Of a DNA stretch of 64,000 nucleotides, positions 44,881 to 53,068 are shown piece after piece. Below the pieces are notes generated by a model. It was not told where the DNA came from, searched no databases, and saw only the letters and a list, made by a program, of their open reading frames with translations. A program made the position numbers and the translations under genes. The stretch's first letter is position 1; each line of letters opens with the position of its first letter. Source of the DNA: Acidimicrobiales bacterium. Lineage in GTDB: Bacteria; Actinomycetota; Acidimicrobiia; Acidimicrobiales; SZUA-35. The stretch spans positions 4,092,001 to 4,156,000 of the forward strand of contig JAWKIO010000005.1 of the NCBI GenBank assembly GCA_041394265.1, written 5' to 3'.

Positions 44881-45072
44881 GACCTTCGTTTGCTCGGCAA
44901 CCAAGGCAGCACCGATGTCGCCGCCGTCCCGGCGTTCGGTGATGGGGTCGGAGCAGTCAATGCCGAACGTTCGGGGGCGCCGTTGTCGCCAGCAACTGCA
45001 AGTCATGTTCGCTGCTCGAGACGTGGAGGCTGGCGTCGGTGACAGCCAGCTGGCGGCAGTCGGTGGGCTTCA

Positions 45073-45161
45073 GATGCATCCGCGGGTGGATTTCATGCGC
45101 CGAACGTGACCGGGTCACGACAGATGGTCACTTAATGTGACGAAATGCATCCGCGGATGCA
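45073..45161. promoter_or_regulatory. Cluster of palindromes left of the second IS element
   Basis: Within 90 bases lie a perfect 16-base palindrome TGCATCCGCGGATGCA (45146-45161), a partial copy ATGCATCCGCGG (45073-45084), CGTGACC-G-GGTCACG (45105-45119) and GTCAC-TTAAT-GTGAC (45127-45141). This is the most structured part of the 310-base gene-free stretch 44881-45190. It could be an operator array or an old recombination or replication site. Confidence 0.4.
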
Positions 45162-45182
45162 CGGCTTCTCAAGCCGGCGTTC

Positions 45183-46583
45183 GGTGACGGGTATGAGTCC
45201 CTTGGCGTGGTGGGATTTCGGGGCGGGTCCACCTGTGGGTGAGTCACCGGCGTGATGCTCGGTGTGTACGACCAAGTGCACACCATGGAGAACCACACCG
45301 ATGACTCTTGAACAGTCTGACATCGACCGCCTGCTCGGCGCGATCTCGATCGGAGAAGGAACCGATCTGGTCCGCCAGCTCGCCCAATGGGCGCTGCAAC
45401 AGTTGATCGAGGCCGAAGCGGCCGAAAAGATCGGCGCCGGCCCCTACGAGCGCAGCATCGACCGGACCACGCATCGCAACGGGACCCGGCCACGGACCTT
45501 GTCGACCAAGGCCGGCGATCTGGAACTCGGGATCCCGAAACTTCGCAAGGGTTCGTTCTTCCCCAGCATCCTCGAACCCCGCCGACGGATCGATCAGGCT
45601 CTGTATGCGGTGGTGATGGAGGCCTATGTCAACGGCGTCTCCACCCGAGCGGTCGATGATCTGGTGGTGGCGATGGGGATCGACACCGGCATCTCCAAAT
45701 CAGAGGTGTCGCGGATCTGCGCCGGTCTGGACGAACGAGTCGAAGCGTTCCGGACACGCACCCTGGGTCACACTTCGTTTCCGTACGTGTATCTCGACGC
45801 CACCTACATCAACGTCCGTGACGACGCCCTCGGCCAGGTCGTGTCCCGAGCGGTGGTCATCGCGACCGGGATCACCGCTGCTGGTGACCGCGAAGTGCTG
45901 GGTGTCGATATCGGTGATTCGGAGGACGAAACGTTCTGGCTCCGGTTCCTCCGCTCGATGCGTAAACGTGGTCTCGGTGGTGTCCGCCTCGTCATCTCCG
46001 ACGCCCACGAAGGGCTGAAGGCCGCCATCCGCAAAGGGATCAGCGGGGCGAGCTGGCAGCGGTGTCGCGTGCACTACGCCCGGAATCTGTTGTCCAAGGT
46101 CCCGAAAGGGCAGCAAGAAATGGTGGCGGCCGCGTTCCGGTCGATCTTCGCGCTCGGCACCACCGGGGAGATCAACACCCGTTGGGACGAGGTCGCCGAC
46201 ATGCTCGAGGCCAAGTTCCCGAAAGCGTCGTTGTCGATGCGTGACGCCAAGACCGATGTGTTGGCGTTCGGGGCGTTCCCGTCGTCGCATTGGCGCAAGA
46301 TCTGGTCGAACAATCCGTTGGAACGACTGAACAAGGAAGTGAAACGGCGCACGAACGTGGTCGGGATCTTCCCCAACGACGCCGCAGCGATCCGGCTCAT
46401 CGGGGCCGTGCTCGCTGATCAGCACGCGGAATGGGCGGTCGCTCGCCGCTACATGACCGAGGGGTCGATGGCAGACCTCAACACTGTGCGCGACACTGAG
46501 CGATCACGGGCCCAACTCGAGGCCTGACACACCGAGCAACACACTCGGAACCCCACCACTCCACGGGACTCTGTCGGTGACGG
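45183..46583 (+). mobile_element. IS256-family insertion sequence with 8-bp target duplication (copy 2)
   Basis: The element spans 45191-46575 (1,385 bases). The ends share GAGTCCC.TGG.GTGGTGGG (left from 45195, right complement ending 46571). The direct repeat GGTGACGG flanks it (45183-45190 and 46576-46583); the match extends two bases further left. The terminal motif is the same as in copy 1, though the elements differ. It carries one intact transposase gene. Confidence 0.85.
45301..46527 (+). CDS. IS256-family (MULE-type) transposase
   Basis: The 408-residue product has DDE residues in YVYLDATYINV, VRLVISDAHEGLKAAIRK and NNPLERLNKEVKRRTNV, and the SWQRCRVHYARNLL segment. The ATG at 45301 matches the start of the homologue at 41764 better than the upstream 45262 frame. 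It is full length and in frame. The second IS256 of the island, a different subgroup member from copy 1. Confidence 0.95.
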   Translation: MTLEQSDIDRLLGAISIGEGTDLVRQLAQWALQQLIEAEAAEKIGAGPYERSIDRTTHRNGTRPRTLSTKAGDLELGIPKLRKGSFFPSILEPRRRIDQALYAVVMEAYVNGVSTRAVDDLVVAMGIDTGISKSEVSRICAGLDERVEAFRTRTLGHTSFPYVYLDATYINVRDDALGQVVSRAVVIATGITAAGDREVLGVDIGDSEDETFWLRFLRSMRKRGLGGVRLVISDAHEGLKAAIRKGISGASWQRCRVHYARNLLSKVPKGQQEMVAAAFRSIFALGTTGEINTRWDEVADMLEAKFPKASLSMRDAKTDVLAFGAFPSSHWRKIWSNNPLERLNKEVKRRTNVVGIFPNDAAAIRLIGAVLADQHAEWAVARRYMTEGSMADLNTVRDTERSRAQLEA

Positions 46584-46642
46584 CCATCCTGTTCAAGCGG
46601 TTGAACGGTTTGGGACGCTCAGCACTGCGTCTGGCGAGCGGG

Positions 46643-46984
46643 TCAGGGGATGTCGAGAAGGACGGCGAGGGTTTCGCGTACTTGTGTCAGGACGATAGAC
46701 CCGACGTTGCCCCGCGCCCCGATGATCCTGCCAGGGGAGATTGCTCGGATGTGCTGACACTGGGCGGCAGAGACGACATCGAGTCCGTTGGTGTCGTCGG
46801 GTTCGATGGTGATTTCGGAGCCGAAGGGTCTGATGGTGCTGGTGAGCGGGACGACGTGGACGACGGAGGGTTCGGCGTCGAGGATGCGTTGGGCGGTCAC
46901 GAGGACGGCGGGGTGTTGGAATCCGGCTTCTCTGCCTTGGGGTGTGCCGAGTTCGAGGTCGACGACGTCACCCGAGGTCAGCAT
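46643..46984 (-). CDS. MazF/PemK-type endoribonuclease toxin
   Basis: The 113-residue protein matches the MazF (PemK-like) fold: GDVVDLELGTPQGREAGFQH for the first strands, PAVLVTAQRI, then VVHVVPLTSTIRPFGSEITI. Such toxins cut mRNA or tRNA at short single-strand sequences. It overlaps the antitoxin gene by 17 bases and is read second, the usual order. The missing Arg of some groups cannot be judged without alignment. Confidence 0.85.
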   Translation of the reverse strand: MLTSGDVVDLELGTPQGREAGFQHPAVLVTAQRILDAEPSVVHVVPLTSTIRPFGSEITIEPDDTNGLDVVSAAQCQHIRAISPGRIIGARGNVGSIVLTQVRETLAVLLDIP

Positions 46985-47162
46985 CGAGCCAGTCGATCTC
47001 GTCGTCTCGTAGTGGGTTGGCGAGGTCGTTGCCGATTCGGTCTTGACGCAGCGCCCGTACGGCGAGGGAGACAGTGTTGCCGACAGTGGTGTTGAGTTCG
47101 GCGGCGAGTCGTTTGAGTTCGTCGTGGGTGGCGGTGTCGATCCGGACGCTGGTGCTTTGCAT
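46968..47162 (-). CDS. MazE-type ribbon-helix-helix antitoxin
   Basis: The 64-residue product starts MQSTSVRIDTATHDELKRLA, a ribbon-helix-helix DNA-binding segment, and ends in an acidic tail (DDEIDWLDADL) of the kind that binds and blocks MazF. The ATG at 47162 sits inside a 12-base palindrome and follows a TATGCT -10-like element by 7 bases. The longer frame to 47273 is not needed. Confidence 0.82.
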   Translation of the reverse strand: MQSTSVRIDTATHDELKRLAAELNTTVGNTVSLAVRALRQDRIGNDLANPLRDDEIDWLDADLG

Positions 47163-47175
47163 GCAAATCAGCATA
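47156..47175 (-). promoter_or_regulatory. Promoter and palindromic operator of the mazEF-like pair
   Basis: On the - strand TATGCT (47175-47170) is a -10-like box 7 bases before the start codon. The perfect palindrome TTTGCATGCAAA (47156-47167) spans the ATG itself. An RHH antitoxin bound here would block transcription start and, being over the start codon, cover the first bases of a leaderless mRNA. Confidence 0.5.
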
Positions 47176-47360
47176 CACCGGTCGGTTGATGGACGGCTAT
47201 CGGACTGTCGGGGTTGGCGAAGCACAGGTGGCTGGCCGCCCCATAACGTGCGGCTGATATCGGGATGGGGCATGCCCGCAATGTGTTGTTTGGTGACGCT
47301 TTGTTATCGCGACGGCGGGAGCCTATTCGGCTCGCCACTTGTGCCCACCGCAAGGGTTCC

Positions 47361-47477
47361 TCAGGCGAGCGCGTCGCCCATGGCAACGGCGTCGTCGATC
47401 GTTGGCGAGACGACGTGTCGATACACCAAATCGGTCATGCGAGTGCCGTCGTGGCCGAGCACATCCGCAATGCGTTT
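47361..47477 (-). pseudogene. C-terminal remnant of a tyrosine recombinase (integrase)
   Basis: The last 38 codons of a - strand frame ending at TGA 47363-47361 read KRIADVLGHDGTRMTDLVYR and then HVVSPTIDDAVAMGDALA. This is the box II region of phage-type integrases (LGH..., with Tyr of VYRH as nucleophile). The upstream part of the frame does not look like an integrase, so the gene is truncated. It marks the right side of the island. Confidence 0.6.
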
Positions 47478-47590
47478 GGGTCCGGCTGTCTCCGTTTTCC
47501 CGGCTGCCTCCTCGAGTGAATGACGGCGTGTGTACCTTCGGATGACCTTGGGCCGTGGTGTTCGCCGGCCCGAGGGCACAGGTTGGAGCC

Positions 47591-48541
47591 ATGGGAAGCA
47601 TCGTGGTGGTAGGCGGGGTCAATATGGACCTGCACCTGTTCGAGGTCGAGCGGTCGAGTGGTCAGGCACCGATGCTGGCACAGCACTATCTCGCCCAGCC
47701 TGGCGGGAAGGGCGCAAACGTTGCTCGAGCTGTTGCCCGTCTCGGTGCCGAGGTTGCACTTGTTGCGCGGGTCGGTGACGACGAATTCGGTCGCGATTGT
47801 CTGCGGGCGGTCAGCGACGATGGCGTCGACACGACCGGTGTCTCGACCGGAGCGGGGCAGAGCACCGGTTTCGTGGCGATCGAGTTGGTCGAGGGACGGC
47901 ACCGATCGCTGATCTTTGCTCCCGGCGCGAACGACGCACTGGCTTGGGCCGACATCGAGCCGAGCGTGGCTGGACTGGGCGAGGGGGACATCATCATCGC
48001 TCAGGCCGAGGTGCCCGCCCCGGCGCTGGCCCGGCTGGCTGACTTCGTGGTCGAGTCCGGCGCGGCGCTGTACCTCGACCCGGCACCGCCCGAAGGGGTC
48101 AACCATCGACTCTTGGCAGCGGCCGAGGTCCTGACACCGGATCGGCTCGAAGCGTCACAACTGGTGGGTCGCTGCGACACGTCGTCGCTCTGGCCTCAGC
48201 TCGCAGCAGACGAACTGCTGGCACTCGGCGCTCGACGGGTGATCATCAAGACCGGTGGGACCGGTGCGCTACTGGCGAGCGACGACGTTTCGATGCAGGT
48301 GCCGACGCTCACCGTCGAGGTCGGCGACGAGACGGGTGCCGGTGATGCGTTCGTTGCTGCGCTCGCCGTTGCGCGCAGTGAGGGGCGGGATTGGGCGCCG
48401 GCGACACGCTTCGCCAACGTCGCCAGTGCCCTCTCGGTGGCGTCGACCGGCCTCATGCTGCCCGACCGAGCAGCGGTCGACGAAGCGCTTGCAGCCACCG
48501 ATCAGCTGAACGATGTGGGAGCCGACCGCTACGCTCCGTGA
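47591..48541 (+). CDS. PfkB-family carbohydrate kinase (ribokinase-like)
   Basis: This sugar kinase phosphorylates a pentose or related sugar with ATP. The 316-residue protein has the N-terminal GGVNMDLHL motif, the PGGKGANVARAVARLGAEVA substrate loop and the C-terminal signature VGDETGAGDAFVAALAVA with the catalytic Asp in GAGD. It is ribokinase-like by length and layout, but the sugar is not determined. The start ATG is 47591. It overlaps the TrmO gene by 4 bases (GTGA). Confidence 0.88.
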   Translation: MGSIVVVGGVNMDLHLFEVERSSGQAPMLAQHYLAQPGGKGANVARAVARLGAEVALVARVGDDEFGRDCLRAVSDDGVDTTGVSTGAGQSTGFVAIELVEGRHRSLIFAPGANDALAWADIEPSVAGLGEGDIIIAQAEVPAPALARLADFVVESGAALYLDPAPPEGVNHRLLAAAEVLTPDRLEASQLVGRCDTSSLWPQLAADELLALGARRVIIKTGGTGALLASDDVSMQVPTLTVEVGDETGAGDAFVAALAVARSEGRDWAPATRFANVASALSVASTGLMLPDRAAVDEALAATDQLNDVGADRYAP

Positions 48542-49002
48542 CGGGGGTGACCGACATGGTCGACGAGCAACCGACGGGAGCCAACGGCACGGCGGATGAC
48601 GGGGAAGCGTTCATCCTGCGACCGATCGGTCGTGTCGCATCCTCGTTGACCGACACCGCAGCTGCGCCGAAGCAGAGCGGCGACGGAGCTCCTGCCGCAA
48701 CGTTGGTTCTCGATCCCGGCGTCGTCGACGGCCTCGATGGGCTCGACGTCGGCATGCAGGTGATCGTACTGACCTGGCTCCACCGGTCGAGGCGCGACCT
48801 CCTCGTCGTGCACCCACGCAGCGATCCGGAGCAGCGAGCACGAGGCGTGTTCAGCACGCGTTCGCCGGTACGACCGAATCCCATCGGTATCCACCCGGTG
48901 CGCATCGTGGCGATCGACGCCAACGTCGTCGAGGTCGACGGCCTGGAAGCGATCGACGGCACACCGGTCCTCGACATCAAGCCGGCTCGCGGCGTTTGGT
49001 GA
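48538..49002 (+). CDS. TrmO-like tRNA m6t6A37 methyltransferase
   Basis: The 154-residue protein belongs to the TsaA/TrmO family, which adds a methyl group to t6A37 of tRNA-Thr using SAM. It has the family segment RGVFSTRSPVRPNPIGIHPV, then VDGLEAIDGTPVLDIKPARG. A GTG at 48538 overlaps the kinase stop; an ATG at 48556 is an alternative. The N-terminal start motif FILRPIGRVASS is typical. The C-terminus ends early, without the longer domain of E. coli TrmO. Confidence 0.85.
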   Translation: MTGVTDMVDEQPTGANGTADDGEAFILRPIGRVASSLTDTAAAPKQSGDGAPAATLVLDPGVVDGLDGLDVGMQVIVLTWLHRSRRDLLVVHPRSDPEQRARGVFSTRSPVRPNPIGIHPVRIVAIDANVVEVDGLEAIDGTPVLDIKPARGVW

Positions 49003-49015
49003 ACGACCAGGCGAG

Positions 49016-50086
49016 TCAGCCGCGGGTGATACCGGCGATGCCGTCACCCATGTCGGCAACGTAGCGAGGTGTGACGATCACCTGCGCTGCGGTCTTGGCT
49101 GCGAGCGCAACCGCCCCATCGTTGCGGGGCACGGTGACCTCACCGCTCCCGAGGCCGACACTTCCCATCGCCCGATCCGGCTCGGAGAAGTCGTTGGCGA
49201 CGAAGAGTGTGTCGATCCGACCCTGAGCGAGGAGCGTCAGCACCTCGCCACTGTTGTTCGTGGCGTGCCCGGCGCTGAGCGCACTGCGCAGTCGGTTGAA
49301 CTGATCGGTGAGCCGCTCGGCCGCGACGGTGCGGAGGGCAACGTCGGCTCGGTCGAGGAAGGCATCGGCGCCGGCTTGGCGCGACCCGTCCACCTGGATC
49401 GGCGGGCTGAGCCGGGCAGGAAGGTGATCGGTGAAGAACCCGACAGCACGCACGTCGCCACCAACGACGACGAGGTCAGTGGTCGGGAACTCGTCGATGA
49501 TCGAGTCAACGACCTCCTTCGCGTTCGACTCCCATGCGTTCTCGGCGATCTGTTGGAAGCGTCGCTGCGACCAACCACCGGGATGACTCCGGTGCAGGTG
49601 TAGTTCTTCGCCGACGACTTCGGTGACGTCGATCGGATCACCGACACCGGCGCGGTTCATGACGTCGGCGCCGGACCGGTCAATCAGGACCGCAAGGTGC
49701 TCGATGTCGTGCTGTTGTGCTGCGAGTAGCGGAAGCAGCGCGGGAACGAGGCCGACGTGCACCGCCGTGCTGGTGAGCGGACGCACCTGCGTGCGCTTGA
49801 AGACGACGTCCGATTCGGTCACGACGGCGACGAACGACGCACCCTCCTGGTGGCGGAAGCCAGCCAGCGCCTCTTCGACGCGTGCCGCCAGCTGAGGTCG
49901 ATCGGGCGCTTGATCCCGCACGAGGGCGACGGCATTCTTGCGTCGGATGTCGAATTCCTGGTCGGCGTTCTGGCTGGCGCTCGGTGTCGGGAGGTACACG
50001 GTCGCCATGGGCACGCCGGCGGCTCGATAGGCATCCAGCACGAACTGGTCGTTGGTAATCGGATTGTTCACGTGAGTCTGCGGCAT
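49016..50086 (-). CDS. baeRF2/Rv2629-like Vms1-family release-factor-type protein
   Basis: The 356-residue protein resembles the bacterial relatives of archaeo-eukaryotic release factor (baeRF2, as Rv2629 of mycobacteria). It starts with an alpha/beta region, holds a central segment HPGGWSQRRFQQIAENAWES and ends with a ribosomal L7Ae-like part (GRIDTLFVANDFSEPDRAMG). Vms1/ANKZF1 relatives cleave peptidyl-tRNA on stalled ribosomes; the bacterial members are proposed hibernation or rescue factors. ATG 50086 was chosen; a GTG at 50107 is possible. It is third in a trio with npdG and the NuoF-like gene. Confidence 0.8.
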   Translation of the reverse strand: MPQTHVNNPITNDQFVLDAYRAAGVPMATVYLPTPSASQNADQEFDIRRKNAVALVRDQAPDRPQLAARVEEALAGFRHQEGASFVAVVTESDVVFKRTQVRPLTSTAVHVGLVPALLPLLAAQQHDIEHLAVLIDRSGADVMNRAGVGDPIDVTEVVGEELHLHRSHPGGWSQRRFQQIAENAWESNAKEVVDSIIDEFPTTDLVVVGGDVRAVGFFTDHLPARLSPPIQVDGSRQAGADAFLDRADVALRTVAAERLTDQFNRLRSALSAGHATNNSGEVLTLLAQGRIDTLFVANDFSEPDRAMGSVGLGSGEVTVPRNDGAVALAAKTAAQVIVTPRYVADMGDGIAGITRG

Positions 50087-50153
50087 GGGCAGGGCATACC
50101 CGTTCACCCGCCAACGGAAACGTGAGGCGTGGCATCCGCTCGCCTGCTCGCGC

Positions 50154-50939
50154 TCAGCCTTCCACGACGCGCAGCGACAGGCGTCGGTGATAGCGCCGGT
50201 TCATCGACAGCAGTACTGCGGTCATCGATTCGAGCGCCACGGCGTTGGCGAGGCACCCGGCGTCGTAGAACGTTGCCCCCTCGATGACGCCGAGTCGGCT
50301 GATGGTGTCGGACACGGCCTCATCGTCGTCACCGCACACCAGCACGTCCCCTGGGAAGGGTCGCTCGATGTCGTCGAGTGCCTTCGCCGGTGCGTGCTGG
50401 AGGGCGGCGACGACGCGGCTGCCGACGAGCACGTCGGCGACCGATTCGGCGATCGAACCGCACGACGGGAGGACGGGGCGCATGCCCCGACCGGACGGTG
50501 CCACACTCGCCGCCATCGACACGACGATCTTGCCGGCGAGCACCGACGCCAGGACGCCGGCGGCCTCGACCGTGTGGTCGGCATTGGTCGCCAGCACGAC
50601 GAAGTCGGCGGCTGCGGCCTGCCGGTTGGTGCCGGCGAAGACCCGCTCGGACCGATCGTCGCCGAGTTCGGCCTTCACCTCGTCGGCGACTCGGCGAGCT
50701 CGCTTCGTCTTGCGACTGCCGATGAACACGGCCTGCCCGTTGGCGGCGAGACGGGCCGCTAGTCCCTGGCCGGCGGGGCCGGTACCGCCGATGATGCCGA
50801 TCGGCTGCGCAAGCACATCGTCCGAGGGGCGACGATGAGGGGTGACATCCTCCGGTCGACGCATCGGCGGAGGTGCCACGAGGTCGCCGGTGTCGGGGTC
50901 GGCGATGCCGAAGGCCGTGAGGGCGATCTGATCGGCCAT
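50154..50939 (-). CDS. npdG: NADPH:F420 oxidoreductase (NpdG-like)
   Basis: It transfers hydride between NADPH and coenzyme F420. The 261-residue protein has the Rossmann motif PIGIIGGTGPAGQGLAARLA with NADP-specific GSRKTKRA following, and LATNADHTVEAA and VSMAASVAPSGRGMRP further along. The first ~45 residues are a Pro-rich extension absent from the short archaeal enzymes. It is 27 bases after the NuoF-like gene and 67 bases before the baeRF gene, one - strand unit. It implies that the host makes F420. Confidence 0.88.
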   Translation of the reverse strand: MADQIALTAFGIADPDTGDLVAPPPMRRPEDVTPHRRPSDDVLAQPIGIIGGTGPAGQGLAARLAANGQAVFIGSRKTKRARRVADEVKAELGDDRSERVFAGTNRQAAAADFVVLATNADHTVEAAGVLASVLAGKIVVSMAASVAPSGRGMRPVLPSCGSIAESVADVLVGSRVVAALQHAPAKALDDIERPFPGDVLVCGDDDEAVSDTISRLGVIEGATFYDAGCLANAVALESMTAVLLSMNRRYHRRLSLRVVEG

Positions 50940-50966
50940 GAGGAATCTCCAGTGGTCGTGGCTGGG

Positions 50967-52889
50967 TCAGGGTTCGATGAGTTGGTCGACCCCCGTGGAA
51001 ATGGCGTCGGCCTCGAGCTGGTCGTCGACCAGTTCGGCGCGCAGCCGGGGCAGGACGCCCTCCTCGACCTCGTCGATCGAGACGGTGATCGAGGCGCACA
51101 GCTGGTCGACCAAACGCGAGGACAACGGGGTCGATCCAAGGTCGAGGTCGGCGACGATTTGCTTGGCTGCCTTCGTGTGTTGCGCGGGGTACCAGGTGAT
51201 CTCGGGTCCCTCGTCGGGATCGAGTCGTTCCAGCGCCGGGAAGACGACACCCTCCATCGCACGCTCGTAGCGTTCGATGTCACGCCGTAATTCGTGCAGG
51301 AGCTGCTCGCGCTCCTCCGGTGCGACTCGTCGGAGTGCACCGACTTCGTCGTTGATTTGTCGCCCGAGGTCGGTCACCGACTGGAACGAGCCGGCGTCGG
51401 CCGCCGACGAGTTGATCGTCTCGCCCAGCTCGGTGCTCGGCGACGTCGACTCTGCCGTGCGTGGTGCCTTGATCTCGACCGGCTGATCGGCCAGCCGCTG
51501 CACGGGCCAGGCCGAGGAGAACTCACCGTCCTCCGGGTAGGTCCAGTCGAACCGCTTCGTCGCATGGGCGGTGTCGAGGACCGCCTGCCGTCCCGTCATC
51601 TCCACCACCGGGGCGACGAGATAGGGCTCGCTCGCCGAGGTGGGGTGCGTCTCGGTGCGCCTTGCCAGTTCGACGAGGCGACCGACGACCCGTTCGGTCT
51701 GCCCGGCAAGGGCGCAGCGGGCGCCCCGGGCCACTGTGTCAAGCCGTTCGTCGATTCGTTCGTCGCCCAGACCCGCGCCGTCGGCGCTGGTATCGCTGAG
51801 CGACTCGGCAAGGTCGAGGCCATCCCGCTTGCACGGCTCGCACTGCCCGCACGATTCGACGGCAAGGAACCGGGCGACACCAGCGGCCACCGAGGTGAGC
51901 GAGGTGGCGTCGTCGACGACGATCAGGCTGACCGAACCGAGCCCAGATCCGATGGCCGACATGTCCTCGTAGGTGAGCGGGGTGTCGAGCTGGTCGGGGG
52001 TCAACGGCGGGTTGGAGACACCGTTGAGCACGGCCGTGATGCGATGCCCTGACCGTGCGCCGCCGCCAAGTTCGTCGATCACCTGACGAACGGTCGTGCC
52101 TATGGGGAACTCTGCAACCCCGTGGAACGGCGTCGAACCAGTGACGGTGCAGATGATGGAACCGGGGGACGCCTCGGTGCCGAGTTCCCGGAACCAGTCG
52201 ACGCCGTTGGCCAGGATCCCGGACACGTTCGCCAAGGTCTCGACGTTGTCGACCAATCCGCCAGGCCCGTCACCTCGCCGCCCGTCGGCACCCCACCCGG
52301 GGTTGGCGTTGGACTCGTTGATGCCACGACGGAACGGGGGAGCGATCCGTGGGAGCGGCGGTCGTCCGTCGATCACTTCGAGCAGGGCTGTCTCCTCACC
52401 GAAGAGGTACTCGCTCGGACCGTCGACGATGCGAACGGTCATGCCTGGCATCCAGTCGGCAGCGTTGATCTCGTCGATGGCGGCCATGAGCCGCAGCGTC
52501 TCCTCGCGGAACGAGGCCTTGATCGCAATGATGATCTCGTTGGATCCGATGGCATGGGCCGCGATCGCTGCGCCCTCGATCACCGAGTAGGGGTCGAGGC
52601 GAAGCAGCGCACGGTCCTTGAAGGTGCCCGGCTCGCCCTCGGCGGCGTTCACCACGACCGGGATGGGCTCGTCGACGGCGTCTTCGAGCGTGGCGAGCGT
52701 TCGCCACTTCTTGCCGGTCGGGAAACCCGCACCGCCACGACCCCGAAGCCCCGATCCTTCGATCAGCCTGATTACCTCGGCCGGCGTCAGTCGACGGGCC
52801 GTGTCGACGCCGCGACCACCGCCGCCGTCGAGGTAGCCCGCCAGCGTCGTCACGGCGGTCGTCGGTAGCAGTCGGTGGATCTCGTGCAT
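50967..52889 (-). CDS. NuoF-like NADH dehydrogenase flavoprotein with hemerythrin-like tail
   Basis: The 640-residue protein has a NuoF core (1-415). The NADH/FMN loop is GLRGRGGAGFPTGKKW (48-62), the second loop reads VNAAEGEPGTFKDR (80-93), and an SLBB-like region follows. The [4Fe-4S] ligands are Cys347, Cys350, Cys353 and Cys392 (SCGQCEPC and GARC). After a linker, residues ~520-625 look like a helical hemerythrin domain (RRDIERYERAMEGVVFPALE, VEEGVLPRLRAEL), but most metal-binding His are absent. No NuoE or NuoG partner is near. The ATG at 52889 has a GAGGAG site; the longer frame to 53498 is not a gene. Confidence 0.88.
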   Translation of the reverse strand: MHEIHRLLPTTAVTTLAGYLDGGGGRGVDTARRLTPAEVIRLIEGSGLRGRGGAGFPTGKKWRTLATLEDAVDEPIPVVVNAAEGEPGTFKDRALLRLDPYSVIEGAAIAAHAIGSNEIIIAIKASFREETLRLMAAIDEINAADWMPGMTVRIVDGPSEYLFGEETALLEVIDGRPPLPRIAPPFRRGINESNANPGWGADGRRGDGPGGLVDNVETLANVSGILANGVDWFRELGTEASPGSIICTVTGSTPFHGVAEFPIGTTVRQVIDELGGGARSGHRITAVLNGVSNPPLTPDQLDTPLTYEDMSAIGSGLGSVSLIVVDDATSLTSVAAGVARFLAVESCGQCEPCKRDGLDLAESLSDTSADGAGLGDERIDERLDTVARGARCALAGQTERVVGRLVELARRTETHPTSASEPYLVAPVVEMTGRQAVLDTAHATKRFDWTYPEDGEFSSAWPVQRLADQPVEIKAPRTAESTSPSTELGETINSSAADAGSFQSVTDLGRQINDEVGALRRVAPEEREQLLHELRRDIERYERAMEGVVFPALERLDPDEGPEITWYPAQHTKAAKQIVADLDLGSTPLSSRLVDQLCASITVSIDEVEEGVLPRLRAELVDDQLEADAISTGVDQLIEP

Positions 52890-52913
52890 GATCGAGGCTC
52901 CTCTGTTCGCGGT

Positions 52914-53036
52914 CGCACCTGGTGTTGCCCAGGTGCGAGCCGACGGAAACGAGGAGTTGGACGCGAGTCGCCTTCCGGGTGGTGGATGCGACACCGGCCC
53001 CGGCCCGACCTCATCACGAGATCGGGTCAGGGCCGG
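52914..53036 (-). terminator. Two hairpins downstream of the ABC transporter operon
   Basis: CGCACCTGG (52914-52922) pairs with CCAGGTGCG (52929-52937). A second stem uses CCGGCCC (52994-53000) with GGGCCGG (53030-53036), plus inner CCCGA/TCGGG. They lie between the substrate-binding protein stop and the NuoF-like start, both on the - strand, so they likely end the importer transcript; the first may instead be a leader structure of the NuoF-like mRNA. Confidence 0.5.
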
Positions 53037-53068
53037 CCGTAGTCGTCGGATCGACCGATTGGGCGAGA

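Noticed and set aside
37381..47600. Flanking direct repeat of the tRNA 3' end as attL/attR
   Set aside because: I looked for the last 20 bases of tRNA-Ala near the integrase remnant and did not find a copy, so I do not annotate att sites.
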